Of a DNA stretch of 64,000 nucleotides, positions 1 through 9,015 are shown piece after piece. The number at the start of each line of letters is the position of its first letter. Within the stretch, counting starts at the first letter, position 1. The DNA lies in contig NZ_FQYW01000017.1 in assembly GCF_900141865.1 (NCBI RefSeq), forward strand, positions 1 through 64,000. The letters are read 5' to 3'. Source of the DNA: Anaerovibrio lipolyticus DSM 3074. Lineage in GTDB: Bacteria > Bacillota > Negativicutes > Selenomonadales > Selenomonadaceae. The notes under the pieces are model-generated. The model made no database searches, had not been told where the DNA came from, and was given only the letters and a program-made list of their open reading frames with translations. Both the position numbers and the translations under genes were made by a program.

Positions 1-125
1 TGCAAAATTCCTCGACGTACCAGTTTATGTACGTCTTCGTCGTTTTGCTGCGTCGCGCCTCGCTACGACCAAAAATTACTTCGTGTTCAAGTTGTCTCAG
101 AAGCATTTGCTTCGTGAGTCAGCTT
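1..125. other. non-coding segment downstream of the tRNA cluster
   Basis: No gene is visible here. The stretch is more GC-rich than the AT-rich sequence that follows it, and it holds two small inverted repeats: GACGTAC/GTACGTC near 13-36 and CTCAGAAGC/GCTTCGTGAG at 95-118. It lies downstream of the minus-strand tRNA cluster, so the second hairpin may contribute to transcript ending, although no T-run follows it on the minus strand. Part of it could be a degraded copy of one of the dispersed repeats seen elsewhere in the window, but I cannot align it convincingly. Confidence 0.3.
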
Positions 126-208
126 GTTTAGTATATCTTTTATAATCTCTCTTGTCAAGCACTTTTTAAAACATTTTATAAAAGTCTTGAAGTTGATTAA
201 AAAGAAAA

Positions 209-293
209 TGGTGGGCAGGGATGGATTCGAACCATCGTAGCCTACGGCGACGGATTTACAGTCCGTTCCCTTTAACCACTCGGGCACCTACCC
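209..293 (-). tRNA. tRNA-Tyr (GTA)
   Basis: Read on the minus strand this folds as a class II tRNA with a long variable arm. The acceptor stem GGGTAGG pairs with CCTGCCC, the anticodon loop is CTGTAAA (anticodon GTA), the T-arm contains GTTCGAATC, and CCA is encoded at 209-211. It is the last tRNA of the four-gene cluster transcribed leftward. Confidence 0.95.
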
Positions 294-302
294 AATATAA
301 TA

Positions 303-380
303 TGGTGACCCAGGAGGGACTCGAACCCCCGACCCCTTGATTCGTAGTCAAGTACTCTAATCCAGCTGAGCTACTGAGTC
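303..380 (-). tRNA. tRNA-Arg (ACG), copy 1
   Basis: The acceptor stem GACTCAG pairs with CTGGGTC, the anticodon stem CTTGA/TCAAG encloses loop CTACGAA (anticodon ACG), and CCA is encoded. The ACG anticodon needs A34-to-inosine editing by TadA to read CGU/CGC/CGA. An apparently identical copy lies at 40842-40919. Confidence 0.95.
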
Positions 381-412
381 ATGTTAAAAAGGTTTGTTGC
401 TAATCAGTGAAA

Positions 413-489
413 TGGTGGGCCCACCAGGACTTGAACCTGGGACCGACCGGTTATGAGCCGGTTGCTCTAACCAACTGAGCTATAGGCCC
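413..489 (-). tRNA. tRNA with CAT anticodon (Met elongator or Ile2)
   Basis: The acceptor GGGCCTA pairs with TGGGCCC, the anticodon stem ACCGG/CCGGT encloses loop CTCATAA, and CCA is encoded. The CAT anticodon is shared by elongator Met, initiator Met and the lysidine-modified Ile2 tRNA. The first acceptor pair G-C and a normal D-stem argue against an initiator. Sequence inspection alone does not separate elongator Met from Ile2 (TilS substrate). Confidence 0.9.
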
Positions 490-508
490 TTTATCTACTG
501 ATAGAAAA

Positions 509-534
509 TCTCGCACTGTTTAACCAATGCGAGA
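509..534 (-). terminator. stem-loop after tRNA-Gly
   Basis: The perfect 7-bp stem TCTCGCA/TGCGAGA on the minus strand is followed by TTTTCTATC. It sits between tRNA-Gly and the CAT tRNA, so it may be a weak terminator or a processing signal inside the tRNA transcript. Confidence 0.5.
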
Positions 535-549
535 ATCGCAATCATTATA

Positions 550-625
550 TGGAGCGGAAAACGAGACTCGAACTCGCGACCCCCACCTTGGCAAGGTGAT
601 GCTCTACCAACTGAGCTATTTCCGC
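550..625 (-). tRNA. tRNA-Gly (GCC)
   Basis: The acceptor GCGGAAA pairs with TTTCCGC, the anticodon loop is TTGCCAA (anticodon GCC), the T-arm contains GTTCGAGTC and CCA is encoded. It is the first tRNA of the leftward cluster, 60 bases after a strong promoter. Confidence 0.95.
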
Positions 626-685
626 ACTTTTTATGTAGTTATCAGCAATCCCACCGCCTCGGTGTCTCGCTGACTGACAAAACAT

Positions 686-714
686 ATTCTACTGTTTTCA
701 GATATACTTGTCAA
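686..714 (-). promoter_or_regulatory. sigma-70-type promoter of the tRNA cluster
   Basis: On the minus strand TTGACA is followed by 17 bases and TAGAAT. The -35 is perfect, the spacing is optimal and the -10 has one mismatch. It faces tRNA-Gly and the tRNAs beyond it. Confidence 0.75.
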
Positions 715-1020
715 CACTTTTTTATATTTTTTTCATTTTGTCCGATGTTGACAGATAACTTCATCTGAACAGGTTATCATTTTATTAATCATTAAAGGAG
801 TCATTTACCCATTTTCCTACCTATAAAAATATTCATTACTGCACAGCATGATAATAGTATATATGCTTTCATCATCCTCACACGAAATCTAAAGTCCATA
901 TTTATCTTTCAGATTTGATTTACTAAGAATTCATAGCAAAAAATATTGTTTTTAAAAAGGATTTTACTGACCAATATAGAAGTATAAACTTAATATTACT
1001 TAAAGAATAAGGAGAATTTT
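715..1020. other. AT-rich intergenic region between divergent units
   Basis: There is no gene in this divergent gap between the tRNA promoter and the plus-strand operon. A weak promoter-like pair is present at its right end (TTTACT at about 963, 16 bases, TAAACT). A clear ribosome binding site AAGGAGA lies about 7 bases before the ATG at 1021. No riboswitch-like structure was recognised. Confidence 0.4.
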
Positions 1021-2121
1021 ATGGGCAATCTGCGAGTATTTGTGATAGACAATTCCATATCTTTTCAGAATGCCTTGGTTCAGAAGCTAAGCGACCTACT
1101 GCCAGCCGGCAGTATTATTGACAGTGCCACCCAGCCGGCAGAGGCTCAAAAGAAGCTGTCCGCCTTTAAGCCAACAGCTATTATCTTAAATCTGGCTTTG
1201 GGCGCTATGATGATAAATCAGGATAAGTTTCTGCCTATGCTGGTTAAACAACACCCAAATGTTCCTATTATAGTTTATGGCATATCAAATAATGTTTCCC
1301 AGACAGCCAAATTCCTTGGAGCTTCTGCTTATTTTAAAAAGCCTAGTTTCGGTGAGCCCACCCAGCCTTTTTTTGATGGTATCATAAAAGCCCTGCAGGA
1401 CAACAGTGCCTCTGTCAGATTACCTCAAAAGCAGGCTGGTGTTGTCACGGCAACAAAAATTGCGCCACCTGCGCCAGCACGCCAGAGTTCACCTTCGCAA
1501 AGCTCCTCTACACCATCAGGTGAGCCTGTTATCAGCATACCAGCTGGGCATGGCACCATCGATCTTATTGCCATTGGAGCCTCCACCGGGGGAACGGAGG
1601 CTTTGTCCGCCATTCTCCCCGCCCTAAAGCCCCCACTACCGGGTATCGTCATTGTGCAGCATATCCCCCCTATGTTTTCACGGCTGTTTTCGGAACGTCT
1701 TAATGGGGTATGTGCCCTGACCATAAAAGAGGCTGCTAACGGAGATGTGGTAAAACCCAACCATGTGTATATTGCCCCAGGTGGCAAGCACATGTCAATT
1801 ATTCGTCAAGGAAGTAATTATGTTATCGAGTGCAAAGCCGGGCCACCAGTACACAGTGTATGCCCTGCCGTGGATATACTCTTTGACAGCGTAGCTGACG
1901 TAGCTGGAAATAAGGCTATGGGAGTTATCCTAACGGGTATAGGTAAGGATGGCGCAGCAGGCCTTTTAAAAATGCGCAAAAAAGGCTCACCTACCATTGG
2001 GCAGGATGCGGCCACCTGCACAGTTTACGGTATGCCAAAGGTTGCCTTTAGTATGGGGGCAGTACAGCAACAATTGCCTCTTTCCAGCATACCAGAAGCT
2101 ATACATAAGATTGCCAGATAA
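1021..2121 (+). CDS. CheB-type protein-glutamate methylesterase with degenerate receiver
   Basis: CheB proteins demethylate or deamidate glutamates of chemoreceptors when their receiver domain is phosphorylated. Residues about 3-110 look like a receiver fold. However, the acidic pocket is D10-N11 instead of D-D and the phosphoacceptor position is N57 (context IILNLALG), with a Lys retained at about 106-107. A Pro/Ser-rich linker (about 145-170) follows. The methylesterase domain (about 178-365) has the full catalytic set: S188 in IGASTGGTEAL, H214 in VQHIPP and D310 in LTGIGKDGA. The gene starts 7 bases after AAGGAGA. It leads a three-gene operon with two transporter-kinase fusions, 12 bases upstream of the first. 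No cheA, cheW or cheR is nearby. Phosphorylation-independent control, or a non-chemotactic substrate, is inferred. Confidence 0.85.
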   Translation: MGNLRVFVIDNSISFQNALVQKLSDLLPAGSIIDSATQPAEAQKKLSAFKPTAIILNLALGAMMINQDKFLPMLVKQHPNVPIIVYGISNNVSQTAKFLGASAYFKKPSFGEPTQPFFDGIIKALQDNSASVRLPQKQAGVVTATKIAPPAPARQSSPSQSSSTPSGEPVISIPAGHGTIDLIAIGASTGGTEALSAILPALKPPLPGIVIVQHIPPMFSRLFSERLNGVCALTIKEAANGDVVKPNHVYIAPGGKHMSIIRQGSNYVIECKAGPPVHSVCPAVDILFDSVADVAGNKAMGVILTGIGKDGAAGLLKMRKKGSPTIGQDAATCTVYGMPKVAFSMGAVQQQLPLSSIPEAIHKIAR

Positions 2122-2133
2122 AGGAGCAGGACT

Positions 2134-4566
2134 ATGGATAACAAAAGACATTTGTCAGCATTGAATATCTGGGGATTGTCCCTTGGCTGTGCCGTAGGCT
2201 GGGGTGCTTTTATGGTACCGGCCAATCTTTTTATACCTACGGCAGGTCCATTGGGCACCGTCATTTCCATGGGGCTTTCCACTGTACTTCTTCTCATTAT
2301 TGCCTACAATTTTTCCCAGCTGGTCAATCGATATAATGACGATGGTGGAATCGTGGCCTATACACGCAACATATTGGGATATGATCATGCCTTTTTGGCT
2401 GGGTGGATTTTAATTATCGCCTACCTGTCTATCATGTGGGCAAATGCCACCGCCACCATTTTATTATCACGATTTCTGTTTGGGGATGTTCTCGCCTGGG
2501 GATATATGTATACCGTTGCCGGATTTGACATAAACTTCGGTGAGATTCTTTTCACATGGATGGTATTTTTCGTATTTGGTCTCTTTTCCTGCTACGGCGA
2601 TATCCTCCGCAAAATTATAAACACCTGCCTGGCAGTGCTGTTTTTTGCTACGGTGGTAATGTTATTTGTTGCCCTATACATCTACACGCCTACTGATGTT
2701 TTTTACCCGCCTTTCCAGAATGTAACCTCCCCGGCTATGCAGATCTTTAGCATGGTCATGCTGGCGCCATGGATGTTCTTTGGTTTTGAGGCCGTCACCC
2801 ATACAAGGAGCCTTTTTAATTTTTCCACCCGTAGGCTATTTCCTATTATGGCAGCCTCAATAGTGGCCGGCGGTATTATCTATGTTTTACTGGCCGCCAT
2901 GGCGGTTATGGCTATTCCAGCGGAATTTTCCTCCTGGACCAGTTACATTGCCCAGAAAAATTCATTGGACGGTATAAAAGGGCTGCCGGTATTTAACAGC
3001 GTATACAATGTTTTCGGGCAGGAAGGTCTCGTTATACTGTTTCTTTCCATTCTTGCAGCCATATCCACCAGCCTTTTGGGTCTATACCGCATTACAGGTA
3101 CAATTATCCAATATTATGGGACCCATAAAATATTGCCGGAATGGTTCAGCAAAGAGGCCAAAGATGGCACCCCACAAAATGGAATTATTTTCGTTATGTT
3201 AATTTCCATGCTGATTCCTTTCCTGGGGCGGGTATCGGTAGTTTGGTTATGCGATGTTATTACTGTTGCAGGTGCAATAGCCTATGGCTATGCTTCCTTG
3301 TGCTCCTATATCACCGCCCGGCGGGAGAATGATCAGCGTGGTAAATGGCTAGGTGGAATTGGCGTGGCTGTTTCCGCCATGTTTTTCTTCTTCCCTCTTA
3401 TTCCTGGACTGCTGCTGGGTGGCTCATTGGAAACAGAATCCTATCTTATGTTATCAGGCTGGAGTCTTTTTGGATTTGTTTACTACTGGTATGTATTCAA
3501 AAACGACGAACAGCACCGCTTTGGTAACAGTACCTCCATGTTTATTATGATTCTTTTCCTTAACTTTTTCTCCAGCAGTTTATGGCTCCGTCAAAGGCTG
3601 GAGGGCTGGATAAGTATTATTCCTTCCGAATGGGAGTCTATTTCCTACAGTGAATTGGCCGCTGACAGCTTAGTAAAGGACAGCATGATGCAAATGCTGA
3701 TGATTTTATTTATTTTACTGCTGATGGCAGATATATTTATCACCATAAAGAGGCGTGAAAAAAAGCTGTTTCAGACCTTTCAGCATCAGCATGAAATCAA
3801 TCAGGCCAAAAATACCTTCTTGGGCAATCTTTCCCACGATATTCGCATTCCTATGGAAGCAGCTCAAACATCAGTCCATCTTGCTTTGGAAAATTGCACA
3901 ATCTGTGCCGGATGTCCAGAAGAAAATTGTCAACGGCGAATCCCTGACCGCCTGACGGATTGTTTGGGTAAACTGGATACCCACAGTCAGCTTCTGGTAG
4001 GACTAATCGATAATATGCTTAAAAAAGGCAGTATTATGCACAATACGCACATGGATAAGATACCTATCGACTCCGTCACGGTGGATTTGCGGGAACTGCT
4101 CCAACAGATGAAAGACCTGTTTTCCCTGCAAATGCAGGAAAAAAACCTCTTTTTTGAAGTTTATCCTGTAGATTTACAGCACCCGATGGTGTTCTGCGAC
4201 CGAATCCAGCTAAAACGCCTGTTAATCAATTTACTGAGCAATGCCTATGAGTATTGCTCAGCTAATGGTGGGGTTATGGTAACTTTAGTGGAAGTTTCAT
4301 CCATGCCGGAAGGGGAACGAGCCCTCTACGGAGATTATGAATTTCATGTTCACGACACCGGTATTAACATCCCACCAATCATAGTAAAAAGCTTGACGGA
4401 GGATTATCACCCGGATTATAGCGACATGAGCGGCCTATATATTTCCCGCAGCATTGTACAGTCCATGGGAGGCACTATAGAAGTTGACTCTGCCTCGGAA
4501 CAGCCTGGCAAGGATATCGTTGTAAAATTCACCCTTCCTATCGTAGCAAAGGAGATGTGCTTATGA
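2134..4566 (+). CDS. APC-type transporter fused to histidine kinase domain (paralog 1)
   Basis: The N-terminal ~455 residues are a polytopic transporter of the amino acid-polyamine-organocation type: the TM1 glycine motif GCAVGWGAFMVP is followed by about ten more hydrophobic segments. Extra membrane segments continue to about 545. The C-terminus is kinase-like. The H-box is SHDIRIPMEA with H568, the N-box LINLLSNAYEYC has N703, the D-box HDTGINIPP has D741, and a weak G-box lies near 767. Between the two dimerisation helices there is a cysteine cluster (C588-x2-C591-x2-C594-x4-C599). The layout resembles CbrA-type transporter-kinases, in which an SLC5 transporter is fused to a kinase, but here the transporter is of the APC type. 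Its ATGA stop overlaps the start of its paralog. No response regulator with an intact Asp is adjacent. The substrate is unknown. Confidence 0.85.
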   Translation: MDNKRHLSALNIWGLSLGCAVGWGAFMVPANLFIPTAGPLGTVISMGLSTVLLLIIAYNFSQLVNRYNDDGGIVAYTRNILGYDHAFLAGWILIIAYLSIMWANATATILLSRFLFGDVLAWGYMYTVAGFDINFGEILFTWMVFFVFGLFSCYGDILRKIINTCLAVLFFATVVMLFVALYIYTPTDVFYPPFQNVTSPAMQIFSMVMLAPWMFFGFEAVTHTRSLFNFSTRRLFPIMAASIVAGGIIYVLLAAMAVMAIPAEFSSWTSYIAQKNSLDGIKGLPVFNSVYNVFGQEGLVILFLSILAAISTSLLGLYRITGTIIQYYGTHKILPEWFSKEAKDGTPQNGIIFVMLISMLIPFLGRVSVVWLCDVITVAGAIAYGYASLCSYITARRENDQRGKWLGGIGVAVSAMFFFFPLIPGLLLGGSLETESYLMLSGWSLFGFVYYWYVFKNDEQHRFGNSTSMFIMILFLNFFSSSLWLRQRLEGWISIIPSEWESISYSELAADSLVKDSMMQMLMILFILLLMADIFITIKRREKKLFQTFQHQHEINQAKNTFLGNLSHDIRIPMEAAQTSVHLALENCTICAGCPEENCQRRIPDRLTDCLGKLDTHSQLLVGLIDNMLKKGSIMHNTHMDKIPIDSVTVDLRELLQQMKDLFSLQMQEKNLFFEVYPVDLQHPMVFCDRIQLKRLLINLLSNAYEYCSANGGVMVTLVEVSSMPEGERALYGDYEFHVHDTGINIPPIIVKSLTEDYHPDYSDMSGLYISRSIVQSMGGTIEVDSASEQPGKDIVVKFTLPIVAKEMCL

Positions 4567-7007
4567 ATACGCCACAGGAAACCAACAAGGGACACCTGCT
4601 CACACTCCTTAATGTGTGGGGCCTGTCCTTCGGCTGTGCTGTCGGTTGGGGAGCTTTCATGCTGCCCGGCAATCTTTTTCTGCCCAACGCAGGCCCAGTA
4701 GGAAGTATATTGGCCATTATTCTTGGTGGCCTGATTATGCTGATTATTGGGTCCAATTTCTGTATGTTGGCTGGAAAAATGCAGGATAGCGGTGGTTTTT
4801 TCGCCTATACCCGGGAAATTATGGGTCATGACCATGCTTTTCTTGCTGGCTGGGCCCTTATCATTACATATCTGTCAATTATGTGGGCCAATGCCACTGC
4901 CGTAATTGTACTGGTTCGCTTTACCATTGGGGATGTGCTTCAATGGGGTTTTCACTACCAAGTGGCCGGTTTTGACGTTTATGGTGGTGAAATCATTGCT
5001 ACCTGGGGAGTCATTATTCTCTTTGGTTTATTTTCCGCCTTTGGAGGAGGGATAAAACAGGCCGCCAACACCATACTTGCCTTTATATTAATTGGTGGAA
5101 TTGTCATCCTATTCTGTGGGGTACTGGCCATGAGTCCACAGCACGCCAGCTTTTATCCTGCCTTTGCCCCTGATGTAGGCGGTACGCCATTTTTGCAGTT
5201 GCTGAGTATATTGATGGTAGCACCATGGATGTTCTTTGGCTACGAATCCATAACCCATGGCAGCCAGCAGTTCCACTTCCCAACCCAATACATGTTTCCT
5301 CTTATTATTGCAACCGTTGTGTCCACTGTATTGGCTTATTGCTTACCAATCGCAATTGCCGTTATGGGCATTCCGCCGGAATATCACGGATGGAATGAGT
5401 ATATCAACAACCTGGGCAATCTGGAGGGGCTCAAAGCATTACCTTTGTTTTACAGTGTGAAATCCCTTTTGGGAAGCACGGGTTTAGGCATTTTGACAGC
5501 AGCCATCCTCGCCGGTATTCTTACCGGGATTATCGGTCTGTATCGGGGAGCCTCCTATTTGCTGCAGGCCATGGCTCAGGATAATCTCCTGCCAGCGGCA
5601 ATAGCCGAAGAAACCAAGGATGGCACTCCCCGCAATGCTATTATCTCAATTATGATAGTATCACTGCTTATTCCCCTGCTGGGCCGTACAGCCATTGTGT
5701 GGCTGGTGGATGCCATTACCATAAGCGGTTCCATCGCTTATGCCTATGTTTCCCTTTGTCGCTACCGGGAGGCCACAGTAAGTAAGGATTCAGCTGGAAA
5801 ATTCCTTGGTATCACCGGTTTTATTATCTCCATATTTTTCTTCTTCTGCCCGATAATTCCAAACCTGCTGATTGGCACCACCCTGAATACAGAGTCGTAT
5901 TTACTGTTGGCGGTGTGGAGCATTATAGGGCTTATCTATTACTGGTACATCTTTAAACATGATAAACATGACCATTTTGGCAAGTCCTTTTCCATGTGCA
6001 CCGTGTTATTGTTCTTAAATTTCTTCACTTCCTCCTTATGGCTGCGGCAAATGATGGTAACCAAGCTGCCTCTCCTGCGCCAAAGTGGGTATGCCGCCAT
6101 CCATGAGGTGCTTAATACCAGCAGTATTATTCAGATTGTAATTATCATCCTTATCCTTGTCTTTATGGGTGATATCTTTACTATCATGCGACAACGAGAA
6201 TATCAGCTAAATATTAAGGTACAGGAAGAACAGCATACCAGCCAGGTAAGAAATTCCTTCCTTATTGGCATGACCCACGATATTGGGCTGATGATGCAAT
6301 CCATAATGAGCTATGTGAGGTTGGCCAGAAATACTGGCAAGGAATATGAGACCATAAAGGGCAATTGTCCCCAGGACAGGTTGGACAGTCTATGGCAGGC
6401 CCTTCGCCATACAGATTCCGTAAGCCACTATTTCCTCAACCTTGTGAGAGAAATGGGGTTGGTAGAGCAAATAACCTCCAACCATCTGGTATTGTATCCA
6501 AGAGCCACAGACATTCACTATAGTCTCCAGCAGGTCAAAAACATCTTTGTTATTCAAATGCAGGATAAGAATCTGGATTTTCAGGTTGATTCAAGCCAGC
6601 TGGATAATTCCTATGTATATTGTGACGAAAATCGAATCCAGCGAATGCTGCTAAATCTAATCAGTCTTGCCTACGATGTGAGCCCTATGGGAGGCAAAAT
6701 ATCCGTATCGGTTACTCAAAAGGGCTTTGCTCATCGACGGTTGGAAAATAAAGGTGAGCTTGGTGTTTCTTCCCGATTATGTGCTGATTATGAGCTAAAG
6801 GTTAATTTTACCGCCGACAAGGAACGCATGGATAAACTAAGTATGGATCAGCGAATATCCATAACCAAACACCTTGTAAACCTAATGGAGGGAGCATTTA
6901 GCATAGAAAGCTCCCCAGCCGCCCAAACAGAGATGAGCATTCAACTCACTCTTAATCTAGCAAAACAATCCGCCGTCTCTTACACAAAATATGAAAGTAT
7001 GGCATAG
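4563..7007 (+). CDS. APC-type transporter fused to degenerate kinase domain (paralog 2)
   Basis: This is a tandem paralog of the preceding gene, with the same transporter half (TM1 motif GCAVGWGAFMLP) and the same overall length. The ATG at 4563 overlaps the previous stop codon as ATGA and lies 8 bases after GGAG; an in-frame GTG at 4557 is less likely. In the C-terminus the H-box is MTHDIGLMMQS and an N-box-like LLNLISLAYDV remains. The D-box (DxG) is absent, the G-box glycines are gone, and the cysteine cluster of paralog 1 is reduced to a single Cys. It is therefore probably a catalytically dead kinase. It could form a heteromer with paralog 1 as a sensing or scaffolding subunit (inference). 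A bidirectional terminator follows. Confidence 0.82.
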   Translation: MNTPQETNKGHLLTLLNVWGLSFGCAVGWGAFMLPGNLFLPNAGPVGSILAIILGGLIMLIIGSNFCMLAGKMQDSGGFFAYTREIMGHDHAFLAGWALIITYLSIMWANATAVIVLVRFTIGDVLQWGFHYQVAGFDVYGGEIIATWGVIILFGLFSAFGGGIKQAANTILAFILIGGIVILFCGVLAMSPQHASFYPAFAPDVGGTPFLQLLSILMVAPWMFFGYESITHGSQQFHFPTQYMFPLIIATVVSTVLAYCLPIAIAVMGIPPEYHGWNEYINNLGNLEGLKALPLFYSVKSLLGSTGLGILTAAILAGILTGIIGLYRGASYLLQAMAQDNLLPAAIAEETKDGTPRNAIISIMIVSLLIPLLGRTAIVWLVDAITISGSIAYAYVSLCRYREATVSKDSAGKFLGITGFIISIFFFFCPIIPNLLIGTTLNTESYLLLAVWSIIGLIYYWYIFKHDKHDHFGKSFSMCTVLLFLNFFTSSLWLRQMMVTKLPLLRQSGYAAIHEVLNTSSIIQIVIIILILVFMGDIFTIMRQREYQLNIKVQEEQHTSQVRNSFLIGMTHDIGLMMQSIMSYVRLARNTGKEYETIKGNCPQDRLDSLWQALRHTDSVSHYFLNLVREMGLVEQITSNHLVLYPRATDIHYSLQQVKNIFVIQMQDKNLDFQVDSSQLDNSYVYCDENRIQRMLLNLISLAYDVSPMGGKISVSVTQKGFAHRRLENKGELGVSSRLCADYELKVNFTADKERMDKLSMDQRISITKHLVNLMEGAFSIESSPAAQTEMSIQLTLNLAKQSAVSYTKYESMA

Positions 7008-7059
7008 CGAAGATCTTGCCAGAAATTTCGCCCATGTAGTTGTGTTCCTGCCACACGAA

Positions 7060-7101
7060 AAGCTCCCCTGTAACACCATCAAAGGCGTTGCAGGGGAGCT
7101 T
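7060..7101. terminator. bidirectional terminator between convergent genes
   Basis: The 15-bp arms AAGCTCCCCTGTAAC and GTTGCAGGGGAGCTT pair with one mismatch. T-rich sequence follows on the plus strand and TTTTCGTG on the minus strand. It separates the plus-strand CheB/transporter-kinase operon from the minus-strand chemoreceptor gene. Confidence 0.85.
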
Positions 7102-7141
7102 CTTATTTTGCTTGTTATTTTGTTTAATACTGGATAATGGT

Positions 7142-8869
7142 CTATGCCTTAAATTTACCTACAGCAGTCTGTAAGCTGTGTGCCAACTGGGACAGAGCCT
7201 CACTTGCGGAAGCAATTTCTTCAGCCGCAGCAGACTGTTCCTGAGCTGCTGCCGAAACACTTTCCATATCCGTTGCTACCTGACGGCTGTTTTCAGAAAT
7301 CTTGTTGGAACGGGTACGAACATTTTCCGTATCGCCGGAAACAACCTTCAGGTCATCACTCATGCCCTTAGCCTTTTCAGCTACAGCGTCCGAAGCCTCC
7401 AAAATTCTATTAAAGGATTCTTTAAGCTGACCAACAGAAGCGGTACCTTCTTTAACAGCAATGTTACCCTTTTGCATGGAATCAACGGCATCGATGGTAT
7501 CACTCTGAATAGCACTGATAAGGTCTGCAATACGCTTGGCAGAATTTTGTGATTCCTCAGCCAGCTTACGAACTTCATCAGCTACAACGGCAAAGCCACG
7601 ACCATGCTCACCTGCTCTGGCAGCCTCAATTGCTGCATTAAGAGCCAGCAGGTTGGTCTGATCGGCAATACCGGAGATAGCCTCTACAATCTGGCCAATT
7701 TCCTGAGAACGCTTGCCCAGCTTATCTACAGTCATAGAGGAGCTGTTAACTATTTCTTCCACGCTGACAATCTTATTTACTGCATCCTCAATGGCATCGC
7801 TGCCTTCCTGAGCCTGCTTGTGGGAATCCAATACGTTTGCTGTCACATCACTGGCCGTATGATTAAGATTATCAATGGAGTGCATTGTATTATCAATGGA
7901 TTCCATGGCCATTTCAACATCGCTCTGCTGCTCAATAACAGCACTGGCCGAACTGCTGACACGCTGAGCCACCTGCTCGGAGGCCAACGCACACTGATGG
8001 GCTGTAGCAGTAAGCTCCTGGGAGGAAGCTGCCAGCTGCTCCGTGGAACCAATAACCTTCTGTATAAGATTATTAACCGTGTTACGCATATCACGAACTG
8101 CAACTTCCATGTGGCCGAATTCATCACCACGTTCTACTTCACCGATAAGGCCATCATTGCGGAAATCACCATTGGATAACTTATCACAAACCCGAATAAC
8201 CAAATTCAATGGTCCGGTAATCTGAGAAGTAATAAAGGCAATGAAAATCGTCAGGACAACGATAATAACCACGCAGGTAATAATCATGTTGCGAATGGCT
8301 GCCTTGACTCCATCTTCTCCTTTTACCAGAGCTTCCTCGGCCTTTTCCATGTTCAGCTTCTGAACTTCACCTAAATCGTTACTCATGCTGACTGCCAATG
8401 GCATAACTTCTTTTTCATAATAGTCCATAACTGCCCGGCGGCTCGCCTCATCGGTAACCTGCATTTTCATCAATTCGGAAGACCTTGCTTTAAAGTTCTC
8501 ATAGTCGCTCCGCACCTTGGCCGCCATGGAGGCACGCTGTGGGTGATTTGAGTTCAGACGCTCATATTCCTGCATGCACTGTTCCGACTCTTCAATATTG
8601 CTGTTATACTTGGTCATGCGATCCTGCCTTCTGGTAGGGTCGATGGTAAAAGGCATCAACGATGCCTGAACCTGCATTACACGAGTATCATTTCTCACAC
8701 GCGCGCAATAGAAGATACCCATGGTATGCTCTCTATAGAGTGCTTCCATATCTTCCTGAGCAGAACGTAAATACACATATCCCAATATTCCTACGAATAC
8801 TGTAGCCACAAAGGCCAGCGCCCCAATTAGGGCCAACTTGTACTTTACACCAATATCCTTAAAACTCAT
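7142..8869 (-). CDS. methyl-accepting chemotaxis protein
   Basis: This is a membrane chemoreceptor that would signal through CheW and CheA. A TM helix at about 11-31 is followed by a periplasmic four-helix-bundle sensor domain (about 32-190), a second TM helix at about 190-211, a HAMP linker to about 270, and a long coiled-coil signalling domain. The highly conserved tip reads [20 protein letters not shown], as in canonical receptors. The ATG follows GGGGTG by a short spacer. A sequence resembling a flagellar-sigma promoter (TAAC, 16 bases, GCGGATAT) lies at 8908-8935 on the minus strand, but it is only a partial match. The gene is convergent with the CheB-like operon. This suggests, but does not prove, that the CheB-like protein could act on this receptor. 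Confidence 0.95.
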   Translation of the reverse strand: MSFKDIGVKYKLALIGALAFVATVFVGILGYVYLRSAQEDMEALYREHTMGIFYCARVRNDTRVMQVQASLMPFTIDPTRRQDRMTKYNSNIEESEQCMQEYERLNSNHPQRASMAAKVRSDYENFKARSSELMKMQVTDEASRRAVMDYYEKEVMPLAVSMSNDLGEVQKLNMEKAEEALVKGEDGVKAAIRNMIITCVVIIVVLTIFIAFITSQITGPLNLVIRVCDKLSNGDFRNDGLIGEVERGDEFGHMEVAVRDMRNTVNNLIQKVIGSTEQLAASSQELTATAHQCALASEQVAQRVSSSASAVIEQQSDVEMAMESIDNTMHSIDNLNHTASDVTANVLDSHKQAQEGSDAIEDAVNKIVSVEEIVNSSSMTVDKLGKRSQEIGQIVEAISGIADQTNLLALNAAIEAARAGEHGRGFAVVADEVRKLAEESQNSAKRIADLISAIQSDTIDAVDSMQKGNIAVKEGTASVGQLKESFNRILEASDAVAEKAKGMSDDLKVVSGDTENVRTRSNKISENSRQVATDMESVSAAAQEQSAAAEEIASASEALSQLAHSLQTAVGKFKA

Positions 8870-9015
8870 TCATGACACCCCCTATATATTCATTCGTCCT
8901 TTTAACTATATCCGCAGCTAAAAAATCTAATGTTACAGGATATATATGGATTTATTTCTACACTAATATAAAAATTCCTTTTCCAATATGAATTTTTTCT
9001 GAAAAGCTTCCATCC

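Noticed and set aside
87-287. 66-codon minus-strand reading frame
   Set aside because: It overlaps the tRNA-Tyr gene almost entirely and has no ribosome binding site.
4557-4562. GTG at 4557 as the start of the second transporter-kinase
   Set aside because: The ATG six bases later forms the usual ATGA overlap with the previous stop and is better spaced from GGAG.
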